Assembly (NCBI RefSeq): GCF_000334455.1
Contig: NZ_BANX01000015.1
Span: 62,001-126,000, forward strand
Origin: Gordonia soli NBRC 108243
GTDB lineage: Bacteria; Actinomycetota; Actinomycetes; Mycobacteriales; Mycobacteriaceae
Length of the DNA: 64,000 bases
Direction of reading: 5' to 3'
Of the stretch, positions 7,842-16,500 are shown piece after piece. The notes below the pieces were generated by a model that worked only from the letters and a program-made list of their open reading frames with translations, did not search any database and had not been told where the DNA came from. Position 1 is the first letter of the stretch, and every line of letters begins with the position of its first letter. The position numbers and the translations under genes were made by a program.

Positions 7842-8975
7842 TCAGAACCGCGGGTGATCTCCGACGAGGACGGCGCTGCCGGGGGCGGCCTTCTTTCCGG
7901 AGCCGACGCGCTTGATCGAGCCGAGGACCCAGTTCTCCACGTGGCGTGCCGTCAGCACTGCCTGCGCACGATCGGTGTCCTCCGGGGCGACCACGGCGAC
8001 CATCCCGACACCCATGTTGAAGGTGCGCTCCATCTCGACCCGCTCGACCCGACCACGCTGGGCGATCATCGAGAAGACCGGCGCCGGGGTCCACGTGTTG
8101 CGTTCCAACTCGGCAACGAGCCCGGACGGGATGACACGGGCCAGGTTCTCGGCCAATCCACCGCCGGTGACGTGCGCGAAGGTGCGGACGTCGGCTTCTG
8201 CGGCGAGCGCCAGGCAGTCACGGGCGTAGATGCGGGTCGGCTCCAGCAACTCCTCGCCGAGTGTCCGACCGAACTCCTCGACATGGCCGTTGAGATCCAT
8301 GTGCCCCCAGTCCAACAGGACCTTACGGGCGAGGGAGTAACCGTTGGAGTGCAATCCCGACGATCCCATCGCGATGACGACGTCGCCGGGGCGTACGCGC
8401 TCGGGCGAGAGGATGGCGTCGGCCTCGACGACGCCGACCGCGGTCGCGGACAGGTCGTAGTGGCTCGCATGCATGAGTCCCGGATGCTCCGCGGTCTCGC
8501 CGCCGAGCAGTGCACATCCGGCGTCGACACAGCCGTCGGCGATGCCGGCGACGATCTCTGCGACGGTCTCGGGAACGACCTTGCCGACCGCGATGTAGTC
8601 CTGCACGAACAGCGGCTCGGCACCGGAGACCACCAGGTCGTCGACGACCATGGCGACGAGGTCGCGGCCGACGGTGTCGTGCTTGTCCAGGGCCTGCGCG
8701 ACAGCCAGTTTGGTCCCGACGCCGTCGCTCGCGGCGGCCAGGACCGGTTCGCGGTAATTGCCCTTCAGGGCAAAGAGTCCGGCGAATCCACCGAGACCAC
8801 CGAGGACCTCGGGACGAGATGCGCGCTTGGCGTGCGGGGCGAAGAGTTCGACGGCGCGCTCGCCGGCGTCTATGTCGACACCGGCCGCTGCGTACGACGC
8901 TCCCCCGACATGCTCGGACGACGTCGTGTCGGACGAGGAGGTCGGATTGTCGGCAGCCGAACCCTGGTCGGACAT
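7842..8975 (-). CDS. purM: Phosphoribosylformylglycinamidine cyclo-ligase
   Basis: AIR synthetase, which closes the imidazole ring of FGAM with ATP in purine synthesis; cytosolic. The 377 residues contain the SYAAAGVDIDAGERAV start of the family core after a Ser/Thr-rich N-terminal extension of about 25 residues. They also carry the ATP-site segment ASDGVGTKL, the DDLVVSGAEPLFVQDYIAVG motif, LLGGETAEHPGLM, and the glycine-rich VTGGGLAENLARV. It lies downstream of purF in the same direction, 136 nt apart, as in mycobacteria. Confidence 0.97.
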   Translation of the reverse strand: MSDQGSAADNPTSSSDTTSSEHVGGASYAAAGVDIDAGERAVELFAPHAKRASRPEVLGGLGGFAGLFALKGNYREPVLAAASDGVGTKLAVAQALDKHDTVGRDLVAMVVDDLVVSGAEPLFVQDYIAVGKVVPETVAEIVAGIADGCVDAGCALLGGETAEHPGLMHASHYDLSATAVGVVEADAILSPERVRPGDVVIAMGSSGLHSNGYSLARKVLLDWGHMDLNGHVEEFGRTLGEELLEPTRIYARDCLALAAEADVRTFAHVTGGGLAENLARVIPSGLVAELERNTWTPAPVFSMIAQRGRVERVEMERTFNMGVGMVAVVAPEDTDRAQAVLTARHVENWVLGSIKRVGSGKKAAPGSAVLVGDHPRF

Positions 8976-9111
8976 CTAGCTGAGCACCCCTTGTCGAGAG
9001 TCGAGGCGATCTCCGATCGCCACCGGCGGAACAGATCGCCGACGGGTGACACGCTACCCGACCAGCACCCACCGCAACGGCCCGACCACCTCGGTGGTCA
9101 GGACCGCGGTG

Positions 9112-10689
9112 TCACGGACGCATCACGGCGCTGACGTTGTCGTTGGCGGCGGTCAGCGGGTCGCCCGCGGCATTCGCCAGCATCTGCTCGAGGACCGCCT
9201 TGCCCATCGAGGTCTCCTGCGGGAGCTCGATGGGGTAGTTGCCGTCGAAGCACGCCGCACACAGCTTGGACGCCGGCTGTTCGGTGGCCGCGATCATCTC
9301 GTCGATGCTGATGTAGCCCAGCGAATCGGCACCGATCGCCTGCCGGACACCCTCGACCATGCCCTCTTCGGACTCCATGCCGTTGGCGATCAGCTCTGCG
9401 GGAGAGGCGAAGTCGATGCCGTAGAAGCACGGCCACCGGACGGGGCTGGACGCGATGCGGACGTGGATCTCGGCCGCGCCCGCCTCACGCAGCATCCGGA
9501 TCAGGGCGCGCTGAGTGTTGCCACGAACGATCGAGTCGTCGACGACGACGAGTCGCTTGCCGCGGATGACCTCGCGCAGCGGATTCAGCTTCAGCCGGAT
9601 GCCGAGCTGCCGGATGGTCTGCGACGGCTGGATGAAGGTACGCCCGACGTAGGCGTTCTTCATCAGCCCCTGGCCGTAGGGGATGCCCGACTCCTGCGCG
9701 TAACCGACGGCAGCGGGCGTGCCCGACTCCGGCACCGGGATCACCAGGTCCCCATCGGCCGGGAACTCCCTAGCGAGTCGTCGGCCGATCTCGACGCGGG
9801 TCGAGTGCACCGACCGGCCGTGGATCACGCTGTCGGGACGGGCGAGGTAGACGTACTCGAAGACGCAACCGCGCGGGGTCGCCTCGGCGAACCGCGTGCT
9901 GCGGACGCCGTCGGCGTCGATCGCGAGCAGCTCGCCGGGCTCGATGTCGCGGACGAAGGATGCACCGACGATGTCGAATGCCGCGGTCTCGGATGCGACC
10001 ACCCATCCGCGGTCGAGACGACCGAGCGAGAGCGGACGGACACCGTGCGGATCGCGTGCGGCGTAGAGCGTGTGCTCGTCCATGAAGGTCAGGCAGAAGG
10101 CGCCGCGCAGGGTCGGGAGCAGCTCCATCGCCGCCTGCTCGATGCTGGCGTCCGCCGCGCCGTGGGCGAGGAGCGCGCCGACGACGTCGGAGTCCGAGGT
10201 GGCCGCGCCGGCGCCGTTGCTCATCACACCGGCCGCGCGTGCGCGGCTCGCCAGCTCCGCGGTGTTCACCAGGTTGCCGTTGTGTCCGAGCGCGACGCCG
10301 GTCCCGGCCGCCGTGGTGCGGAAGATCGGCTGGGAGTTTTCCCAAGTGGTGGAGCCGGTGGTCGAGTAGCGGCAGTGCCCGATCGCCACATGCCCGACCA
10401 TCGCACCGAGCGTCTGCTCGTCGAAGACCTGACTGACAAGTCCGAGGTCTTTGAACACCAGGACCTGCGAGCCGTCGCCGACGGCGATGCCCGCGGCCTC
10501 CTGGCCACGATGCTGCAGGGCGTAGAGCCCGTAGTAGCTGAGCTTCGCGACATCTTCGCCCGGCGCCCAGACTCCGAAGACACCGCATTCCTCGCGGGGT
10601 TCGTTCTCGGGTTCGTCCAGGTCACGGCCTGTACCGCAGCCTGCGGTGGGTGCGAGGAGGTTCGAACTGGTGATCGACACGTCTGTCAT
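9112..10689 (-). CDS. purF: Amidophosphoribosyltransferase
   Basis: First committed step of purine synthesis: PRPP plus glutamine give 5-phosphoribosylamine. The nucleophile is Cys35 in EECGVFG, so a propeptide of about 34 residues must be removed, as in the B. subtilis-type enzyme. The PRPP-binding motif VVVDDSIVRGN is present. Cysteines in GCVFEY, WPCFYG and the C-terminal LCAACF match the positions of 4Fe-4S ligands in B. subtilis PurF, suggesting an oxygen-sensitive cluster. The gene is followed by purM on the same strand. Confidence 0.97.
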   Translation of the reverse strand: MTDVSITSSNLLAPTAGCGTGRDLDEPENEPREECGVFGVWAPGEDVAKLSYYGLYALQHRGQEAAGIAVGDGSQVLVFKDLGLVSQVFDEQTLGAMVGHVAIGHCRYSTTGSTTWENSQPIFRTTAAGTGVALGHNGNLVNTAELASRARAAGVMSNGAGAATSDSDVVGALLAHGAADASIEQAAMELLPTLRGAFCLTFMDEHTLYAARDPHGVRPLSLGRLDRGWVVASETAAFDIVGASFVRDIEPGELLAIDADGVRSTRFAEATPRGCVFEYVYLARPDSVIHGRSVHSTRVEIGRRLAREFPADGDLVIPVPESGTPAAVGYAQESGIPYGQGLMKNAYVGRTFIQPSQTIRQLGIRLKLNPLREVIRGKRLVVVDDSIVRGNTQRALIRMLREAGAAEIHVRIASSPVRWPCFYGIDFASPAELIANGMESEEGMVEGVRQAIGADSLGYISIDEMIAATEQPASKLCAACFDGNYPIELPQETSMGKAVLEQMLANAAGDPLTAANDNVSAVMRP

Positions 10690-10859
10690 CGGGGCGGGCT
10701 CCCTGGGGGTGGCGGGCTAACACGGTGACGGGCTGGGGAGACGTCTCCAGAGTCTACGGGGCGCCGACGGATCGACGCGAATCCTTCAACGGTGCGCCGC
10801 CACGTCGGATTCCGGCGAGTGGGCAAGATAACTGGCGCGATGCGCCATAGGGTTGATCG

Positions 10860-11678
10860 GTGACGAACCCGACCGCACGCCGGAGCCTGACCTACCTCTG
10901 GTTCGCGGGGGTGGTGATCGTGTACCTCGGGATCATCCAGCTCGGCGGGCTCGCCGTCGACGAGGCCTCTGACGTCGACGACCTGGTCACCACCCGCGGT
11001 CTCGTGTTCGGGATGATCATCCCGCTGGGCGCCGCGCTGCTCTTCGCGCTCGGGGTGATCACGGTGCTGCGATGGTGGCGCCCGGTCCTGACCGACCACC
11101 GACCGGTGCGGCGATGGGTGTGGGCGGTCCCGGCCGTCTTCGCCGTCGCGATCGTCGTCGGCATCGACTACTCGTCGCTGGCACAGAAGGACCTCGCGTT
11201 CGTGGTCACCCTGCTGATCGCCACCCAGTTCGTCGGCTGGGGCGAGGAGGCGATGTTCCGCGGGATCGGCGTCACCACCCTGCGCGACCACGGACTCACC
11301 GAGGGGCGGGTCGCGCTGTGGTCGAGCGTCATCTTCGGCGCGGTGCACCTGACCAACGCCATCGGGCACGGGGTGTCGGCGATCCCGCAGGCCATCGCGG
11401 TCAGCTTCGCCGGGTACTTCTTCTATCTGATCCGTCGGGTCTCCCGCGGCAACGTCCTCAACTCGGTGTTGCACGGACTCTTCGACTTCTCGATCATCAC
11501 CGGGACCTCGATCCTGGTCGATCAGAAGGGCTACCCGGGTGCGCTCGCACCGATCCTGGTCTACGTGATCCTGGCCGTGGTGCTCATCATCGGGCGCCAT
11601 CGCATCGAGCCCGCACCCCGTCCGGACGAACCGATGGCGGACGACGCACCCAGGCCGGCCCAACGACGGGACGCGTAG
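10860..11678 (+). CDS. CPBP family intramembrane metalloprotease
   Basis: Polytopic membrane protein of 272 residues in the CaaX-protease/bacteriocin-processing (Abi) family. The catalytic EExxxR motif is at Glu129-Glu130 to Arg134 (GEEAMFR). It is followed by FGAVHLTN, with the expected histidine, and the late motif NSVLHGLFDF. About seven to eight hydrophobic segments are visible, and the C-terminal 25 residues are polar. The substrate is unknown. The start is GTG, divergent from purF with a 170-nt gap in which I see no clear operator. Confidence 0.88.
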   Translation: MTNPTARRSLTYLWFAGVVIVYLGIIQLGGLAVDEASDVDDLVTTRGLVFGMIIPLGAALLFALGVITVLRWWRPVLTDHRPVRRWVWAVPAVFAVAIVVGIDYSSLAQKDLAFVVTLLIATQFVGWGEEAMFRGIGVTTLRDHGLTEGRVALWSSVIFGAVHLTNAIGHGVSAIPQAIAVSFAGYFFYLIRRVSRGNVLNSVLHGLFDFSIITGTSILVDQKGYPGALAPILVYVILAVVLIIGRHRIEPAPRPDEPMADDAPRPAQRRDA

Positions 11679-11681
11679 CGA

Positions 11682-12080
11682 TCAGATCGGATACAGCGGC
11701 ATCCACCGCCCGACCTCGGCCGCCCGGGACCCGGAGGCGCTGATCGCCCCGGCCTCCACGAGCGCTTCGAGATCATCGAGACCGGCCGCCAGCCGCAGCC
11801 AGGTGCGGGCGTCGGTCTCCACGACGTTGGGCGGGGTGCCACGGGTGTGCCGGGGTCCCTCGATGCACTGCACGGCGACGAAGGGCGGCACCCGCACCTC
11901 CACGGAGGATCCGGGTGCGATGTCCTCGAGCGACCGGGCCGTCATGCGGACCGCCGCCGCGATCGCCGGACGCGGCGGAGTCTGCGCGGCATCGTCGGAG
12001 ATCCACCGTGCGACCTCGAGCACCGCCGCACGGGCGGCGGCGGGGTCGATCGGTTTACGGGCCGGCACGGCACTCATCAT
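11682..12080 (-). CDS. SCP-like (sterol carrier family) protein
   Basis: Small protein of about 132 residues related to the sterol carrier-like family seen beside purine genes in mycobacteria (Rv0807 type, named from memory). The start is one of two adjacent ATGs; the longer upstream frame runs into the divergent ligase gene and is rejected. The C-terminal half is best conserved in appearance (PPFVAVQCIEGPRHTRGTPPN, then TWLRLAAG). It ends 3 nt past the CPBP gene on the other strand, so the two are convergent. The role is unknown. Confidence 0.75.
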   Translation of the reverse strand: MMSAVPARKPIDPAAARAAVLEVARWISDDAAQTPPRPAIAAAVRMTARSLEDIAPGSSVEVRVPPFVAVQCIEGPRHTRGTPPNVVETDARTWLRLAAGLDDLEALVEAGAISASGSRAAEVGRWMPLYPI

Positions 12081-12093
12081 GCACCATTGATCC

Positions 12094-13602
12094 ATGGGCA
12101 CCGACGTCTCGAGACGAGAGTTCACCGGCGCCGACCGGGTGCGGTTCCGCAGGCAGGTCGGACGCGGGACCGAGGCGATCGCACGGATGCTCGCCGACGG
12201 CCTCTTCACCGACCACGGGCGGCCGCCCGAACCACTGCTGGGCATGGAGGTGGAACTCAACCTCATCGATGCGGCGATGAACCCGGCGATGGCCAACACG
12301 ACCGTCCTGGACGCGATCGCCGATCCCGACTACCAGACGGAGTTGGGGCAGTTCAACATCGAGATCAACGTCTCACCGCGCCCGTTCACCGGCGACGAGG
12401 TGATCTCCCTCGAACAGGCGTTGCGGACCTCGCTCAACCGCGCCGAACACCGTGCCGCACAGACCGACAACCATCTGGTGATGGTCGGGATGTTGCCGAC
12501 CCTCCGTACCGAACACTTCGCGCGCCAGTGGATCTCGACCAATCCGCGCTACGACCTGCTGAACCAGCAGATCTTCGCCGCGCGGGGCGAGGACCTGGAG
12601 ATCGACATCACCGGGATCCCGCTCGGCGGCGCCTTCGGTTCCGAACGTCTGTTCACCGCAACGGATTCGATCCTCCCCGAGGCCGCGTGCACCTCCCTGC
12701 AGCTGCATCTGCGGGTCGCGCCCGAGGACTTTGCCGCACACTGGAACGCCGCACAGGCCATCGCCGGCGTCCAGGTCGCGCTGGCCGGCAACTCGCCGTT
12801 CCTCGCCGGCACCGCGCTGTGGCATGAGAGCCGGATACCCGTGTTCGAACAGGCCACCGACACCCGGCCACTCGAGTTGAAGAACCAGGGCGTCCGGCCG
12901 CGGGTCTGGTTCGGCGAGCGATGGATCAACACCATCTTCGACCTGTTCGAGGAGAACACCCGCTACTTCCCCGCGCTGCTGCCGGTGTGCAGCGACGTCG
13001 ACCCCATCGAGGCCCTCGATGCCGGCGACACCCCGACACTCGACGAGCTGCGCCTCCACAACGGGACCGTCTACCGGTGGAACCGACCGGTGTACGACAT
13101 CGTCGACGGTCAGGCCCACCTCCGGGTCGAGAACCGCGTGCTGCCTGCCGGGCCCACCGTCATCGACACCCTCGCCAACGCGGCCTTCTACTACGGGGTG
13201 GTCCGCGGGCTCGTCGACTCCGACATTCCACTGTGGTCGCAGATGTCCTTCGACGCCGCGGCCGAGAACCTGCACTCGGGTGCGCGATCAGGCCTCGACG
13301 CACAGCTCTACTGGCCCAACGTCGGGTGGGTGCGTCCCGACGAGCTCACCCTGCGCCGACTCCTGGCCGTGGCCGATGACGGCCTGACCGCGTTCGGCGT
13401 ATCCGGCAAGGCGCGGTCGCGCTACCTATCGGTGATCGAGGGTCGGTGCATCAACCGGCAGACCGGCTCGGCGTGGCAGCGGCGCTCGGTCGTGGCGCGC
13501 GAGGAGGCCGGCGAGAGTCGCGCAAAAGCGTTGCGCGGCATGCTGCGCGACTACGTCGATCTGATGCACGAGGGCGAGCCCGTGCACACCTGGGGCCTGT
13601 GA
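12094..13602 (+). CDS. Glutamate-cysteine ligase family 2 (GCS2) protein
   Basis: ATP-dependent carboxylate-amine ligase of the GCS2 superfamily, 502 residues. The LLGMEVELNLID motif near residue 50 and the QFNIEINVSPRP motif near residue 90 carry the glutamates that bind Mg-ATP and glutamate. The later LQLHLRVAPEDF and GNSPFLAGTALWHESRIP segments are typical of the fold. Members make gamma-glutamyl compounds, for example in ergothioneine synthesis, but no egt gene is nearby, so the substrate is open. It is divergent from the SCP gene by 13 nt and overlaps the next gene by 4 nt (GTGA). Confidence 0.82.
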   Translation: MGTDVSRREFTGADRVRFRRQVGRGTEAIARMLADGLFTDHGRPPEPLLGMEVELNLIDAAMNPAMANTTVLDAIADPDYQTELGQFNIEINVSPRPFTGDEVISLEQALRTSLNRAEHRAAQTDNHLVMVGMLPTLRTEHFARQWISTNPRYDLLNQQIFAARGEDLEIDITGIPLGGAFGSERLFTATDSILPEAACTSLQLHLRVAPEDFAAHWNAAQAIAGVQVALAGNSPFLAGTALWHESRIPVFEQATDTRPLELKNQGVRPRVWFGERWINTIFDLFEENTRYFPALLPVCSDVDPIEALDAGDTPTLDELRLHNGTVYRWNRPVYDIVDGQAHLRVENRVLPAGPTVIDTLANAAFYYGVVRGLVDSDIPLWSQMSFDAAAENLHSGARSGLDAQLYWPNVGWVRPDELTLRRLLAVADDGLTAFGVSGKARSRYLSVIEGRCINRQTGSAWQRRSVVAREEAGESRAKALRGMLRDYVDLMHEGEPVHTWGL

Positions 13603-13961
13603 GCCGCGTGTCGCGCCGAGACGGCGCGAGGTCGGCGACCGTACCGTCCCGCGCGGGCGCCCGCGATGTGATCGTCGCCGGCATCGCGGGATCGATCGCG
13701 GCGAACGTGGTCCCCCACCTCGCCCACGGCATCACCGGAAGACCGTTCCCTACCCCGTTCGCCAACCCACCCGGTGTCGGGGATTCGTCGGCGGTGCTCA
13801 ACCTGATCTGGGCGACCGTCAACGCGTTCGGCGCGGTCACCCTCTTCGCGGGCGTGCGGCACCACCTCGACGAGCCGCGTGTCCGCGCGTCCGCGGCAGT
13901 GGGTGCAGTGGTGTCAGGCGCCGCTGTTCGTGCCTACTTCCGGTCGGTGCGCAGACACTGA
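13599..13961 (+). CDS. Small membrane protein of unknown function
   Basis: A 120-residue protein whose GTG start overlaps the ligase stop (GTGA), which decides the start. The N-terminus is basic. Three hydrophobic segments follow, at about residues 23-40, 66-86 and 96-112, so it is probably an inner-membrane protein. No motif is recognised. The tight overlap suggests that it is coexpressed with the GCS2 ligase and may be functionally tied to it. Confidence 0.7.
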   Translation: MSRVSRRDGARSATVPSRAGARDVIVAGIAGSIAANVVPHLAHGITGRPFPTPFANPPGVGDSSAVLNLIWATVNAFGAVTLFAGVRHHLDEPRVRASAAVGAVVSGAAVRAYFRSVRRH

Positions 13962-14002
13962 GGTCGCGCCCGATCGCGGTCGGACGGTTGCCGACAGCGA
14001 GC

Positions 14003-14395
14003 TCAGTCCATCGGCGGACGTGCCAGGAAGGTACCTGTCGCCTGCGCGACGACACCTCCCGTGGTACGTAGTTCGGCCGCCGCGAACAGGTGACGACCGG
14101 CATCGTGGGTGATCCAGGTGGTGATCGCGAGAGTCGTCGCCAGGGGTACGGGCGCGAGGTAGTCGACCTCGAGTCGAGTGGTCGCGACGGTGACCTCCAG
14201 CGGCGCGATCGCGGTGCCCAGAACTTCGTCGAGCAGGCTTGTCACGGCTCCGCTGGCCGCGAATCCGGGCGCGCCTCGGTGTCGTTCGTCGAGCACGACC
14301 GTTCCGTGCAGCCGTCTGTCGTGCAGTTGCAGCACGATGCCGTTGGGCATCCGCCACATCGTGCGATACGGGACGCCCGGCTCCATTCGGCCCAC
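14003..14395 (-). CDS. Hotdog-fold thioesterase, PaaI-like
   Basis: A 130-residue single hotdog domain. The segment RHRGAPGFAASGAVTSLLDEVLG corresponds to the PaaI/YdiI helix that carries the catalytic acid, and LEVDYLAPVPLA is the usual strand after it. Such enzymes hydrolyse acyl-CoA or aryl-CoA thioesters. The GTG start has GGAG upstream. No pathway partner is adjacent; the LLM oxidoreductase lies 272 nt further upstream. Confidence 0.82.
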   Translation of the reverse strand: MGRMEPGVPYRTMWRMPNGIVLQLHDRRLHGTVVLDERHRGAPGFAASGAVTSLLDEVLGTAIAPLEVTVATTRLEVDYLAPVPLATTLAITTWITHDAGRHLFAAAELRTTGGVVAQATGTFLARPPMD

Positions 14396-14478
14396 GATGC
14401 AGTCTCCGAATCTTGCGATTTGCCAGCGTCGATCAGCCGGGTTGTGCGCAAACAGATGACAAACGTGTGGTCTGGATC

Positions 14479-14531
14479 AGATCGCGATCACGCGATCGCG
14501 GTCTTGACTGTTACCGACGGTCACGTATACC
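14479..14531 (+). promoter_or_regulatory. Inverted repeat next to a promoter-like element without a gene
   Basis: An 11-nt inverted repeat with one mismatch and a 4-nt loop (14479-14504) abuts TTGACT (14504-14509). TATACC follows at 14526-14531 with a 16-nt spacer. This looks like a regulated sigma-70-type promoter reading to the right, but the only gene there is the LLM oxidoreductase on the opposite strand. It could drive a small RNA or an antisense transcript. The rest of the 272-nt gap holds nothing I can name. Confidence 0.35.
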
Positions 14532-14667
14532 TTTTCGGAGCGACGGTTATGACGTAGTACATACCGACGGGTGTGGTGCGTGCCGCCGCGGGTTCGGACA
14601 TCGAATCCGATGGTCGCGCGGTGTACCGGCGAGTCGACCCCAACTCCCCCTTGGGCGGTCCTCCCGG

Positions 14668-15585
14668 TCACCGCGCGATCGACTGCTCCCGGGCCACGAC
14701 GCCACGCAGGACATCGACGGTCTCCGCGGGTTCCGATCCCCATACGCTGACGATCAGCTCGTCCACACCAGCGTCTCGGAAATCGGCGATGCCGGCCTCG
14801 ACCTCATCGGCAGATCCGATGAGGACCGTGTCGGTGACCGCCGACAATCCTTGCCGATCGAGCAACGATCGGTATGCGGGAAGGTCGCCCGCGAACCCCA
14901 GCGCCGCGTCGATCTCGGCTCGAACCTCGGACGAACGGTCGGTGACCGTAGCGATGACCCCGGCAATGACCTTCGGCGTCGCCCCCCGACCGGCGGCATC
15001 GGCTGCCGCCAGCAGCGCGGGTCGGATCACCTGGGCGATGTGGTCCGGACGCACCCAGACGACGATGGTGCCGTCGGCGAGTTCGCCCGCGATCCGGAGC
15101 ATCCGCGGACCAAGCGCGGACAGCAGGACCTCGGGTTCGACCACGCCCGGAGCCTGCACCGCACCGTCGAGCCCGAACCACTCGCCCGTGTGGGTCACCC
15201 GTTCACCACGGAGAAGCGGGCGCAGCACCGACAGGTACTCGCTCGTGTGCGTCGCCGGCCGCCGGTAGGACACGCCGTACCCGCCCTCGATGATGGCCGG
15301 ATGACTCGGACCGACCCCCAGCGAGAATCGGTTCCCGGTCGCCGCCTGGATCGTCAGCGCCTGCGATGCCAGCACCAACGGGTGACGAGTGAACGTCGGC
15401 ACGATGGACGTCCCCCATCCCAGGTCGGGAGCGTGCGCCGAGAGCGCGGCAACCGCGGTCAGCGCGTCCCAACCGTCGACCTGATTCAGCCAGACGCCAC
15501 TCAAACCGGCCTCGGACGCCGAGCGCGCGGCATCGACCATCGCATCAAAGGTGGAAACACCCGGTACCGACAGCGAGATCTCCAT
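14668..15585 (-). CDS. LLM-class F420-dependent oxidoreductase
   Basis: Luciferase-like TIM-barrel monooxygenase or dehydrogenase of 305 residues, a family that in actinobacteria commonly uses coenzyme F420. Visible family features are WLNQVDGWDALTAVAALS, the GWGTSIVPTFTRHP strand, RFSLGVGPSHP with the phosphate-binding loop, and ELADGTIVVWV. A GAGGA ribosome site precedes the ATG. It is divergent from a TetR gene across repeated ATTCACCTTA sites, so that repressor probably controls it. The substrate is unknown. Confidence 0.88.
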   Translation of the reverse strand: MEISLSVPGVSTFDAMVDAARSASEAGLSGVWLNQVDGWDALTAVAALSAHAPDLGWGTSIVPTFTRHPLVLASQALTIQAATGNRFSLGVGPSHPAIIEGGYGVSYRRPATHTSEYLSVLRPLLRGERVTHTGEWFGLDGAVQAPGVVEPEVLLSALGPRMLRIAGELADGTIVVWVRPDHIAQVIRPALLAAADAAGRGATPKVIAGVIATVTDRSSEVRAEIDAALGFAGDLPAYRSLLDRQGLSAVTDTVLIGSADEVEAGIADFRDAGVDELIVSVWGSEPAETVDVLRGVVAREQSIAR

Positions 15586-15600
15586 GATCGACTCCTCAAA

Positions 15601-15656
15601 GTGAATGTGAAATTCACCTTAAGCAGTCGGATATCCTGAGCGCAAGATTCACCTTA
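15601..15656. promoter_or_regulatory. Candidate TetR operators between LLM oxidoreductase and its regulator
   Basis: GTGAAT and ATTCAC form an inverted repeat with a 5-nt spacer (15601-15617). The decamer ATTCACCTTA occurs twice in direct orientation (15612-15621 and 15647-15656), 35 nt apart. Both copies lie in the 89-nt divergent intergenic region, one near each gene, as expected for mutual control by the adjacent TetR protein. Confidence 0.6.
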
Positions 15657-15674
15657 GGTGCGGAGGAAACCGGC

Positions 15675-16196
15675 ATGAGAGCGGACGCGCGTCGCAACCG
15701 CGACAACATCGTCACGGCGGCCGTCGTCGAACTGACGGCCCTCGGCGAATCGGCGTCGATGCAACAGATCGCGGACACCGCCGGCGTGAGCGTCGGCGCC
15801 CTCTACCGCCATTTCCCCGATAGGCAGAGCCTGCTCGAGTCGATCGCCGCGCACGCACTGACAGACCTCATCACGGAGGCGACCGCCGCGTCGGACCACG
15901 CGAGCCCGTGGGACGCGTTCGCCGGCGTGATCCGGCGATGCACGGAACTCCCCCTGGGACTGACGCATTCGCTTGTCGGACAACCGGTTCGCGACCCAGA
16001 ACTGCCGAAGATGATCACCGCGAGCGACGACGCACTCCTCGCGCTCATCGATCGGGCGCAGTCCGACGGCAGCATGCGCAACGATCTGGGCCGCCGCGAC
16101 GTCCTGACCGCGGTGAGCACCACCGTCTGCCGGCCGGGCGCGCGACCCGACGATCCCGTCGTCACGATCCTGCTCGATGGACTGCGCGCACGCTGA
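15675..16196 (+). CDS. TetR-family transcriptional regulator
   Basis: A 173-residue regulator. The N-terminal helix-turn-helix spans roughly residues 10-55 and includes ASMQQIADTAGVSVGALYRHFPD, the typical recognition helix region. The ligand-binding C-terminal domain is diverged. It is transcribed away from the LLM oxidoreductase gene, and the shared region carries repeated ATTCACCTTA elements. The likely role is repression of the oxidoreductase and itself, with an unknown inducer. Confidence 0.9.
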   Translation: MRADARRNRDNIVTAAVVELTALGESASMQQIADTAGVSVGALYRHFPDRQSLLESIAAHALTDLITEATAASDHASPWDAFAGVIRRCTELPLGLTHSLVGQPVRDPELPKMITASDDALLALIDRAQSDGSMRNDLGRRDVLTAVSTTVCRPGARPDDPVVTILLDGLRAR

Positions 16197-16279
16197 TCGC
16201 GAACAGGGTTCACCTGACGAGGATTTCCGGTCGTCGATGTCGTGCGGTCACGCCGGCGCGACGGTGGCCGGCCGAATCT

Positions 16280-16446
16280 CCGCACAAATGGCACCCCACC
16301 GCGCCCGGCCCTGCGATATCCACACCGCAGCCCGCTCAAGTGTCAAAAATCCGGAAGGGCCCCACCGCCCCGCCGCACAAATGGCACCCGAGCGGACTCA
16401 GCCGTGCGATATCCAGACCGCAGCCCGCTCACGTGCCAAAGATCCG
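16280..16446. repeat. Two direct copies of a 74-bp element
   Basis: Copies at 16280-16353 and 16373-16446 begin with CCGCACAAATGGCACC, share TGCGATATCCA and CCGCAGCCCGCTCA, and end with CAAA-ATCCG. They lie in the 304-nt noncoding stretch between the TetR gene and the convergent reductase gene. The ACAAATGRCACC start recurs at 27.2 kb as an arm of an inverted repeat, so this may be a dispersed family. No transposase is nearby. Confidence 0.8.
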
Positions 16447-16500
16447 AAGAGTCGCCCGCAGGACCCCGCCGAATCCCGCCCAGACCCTCGGCCCCGATCG

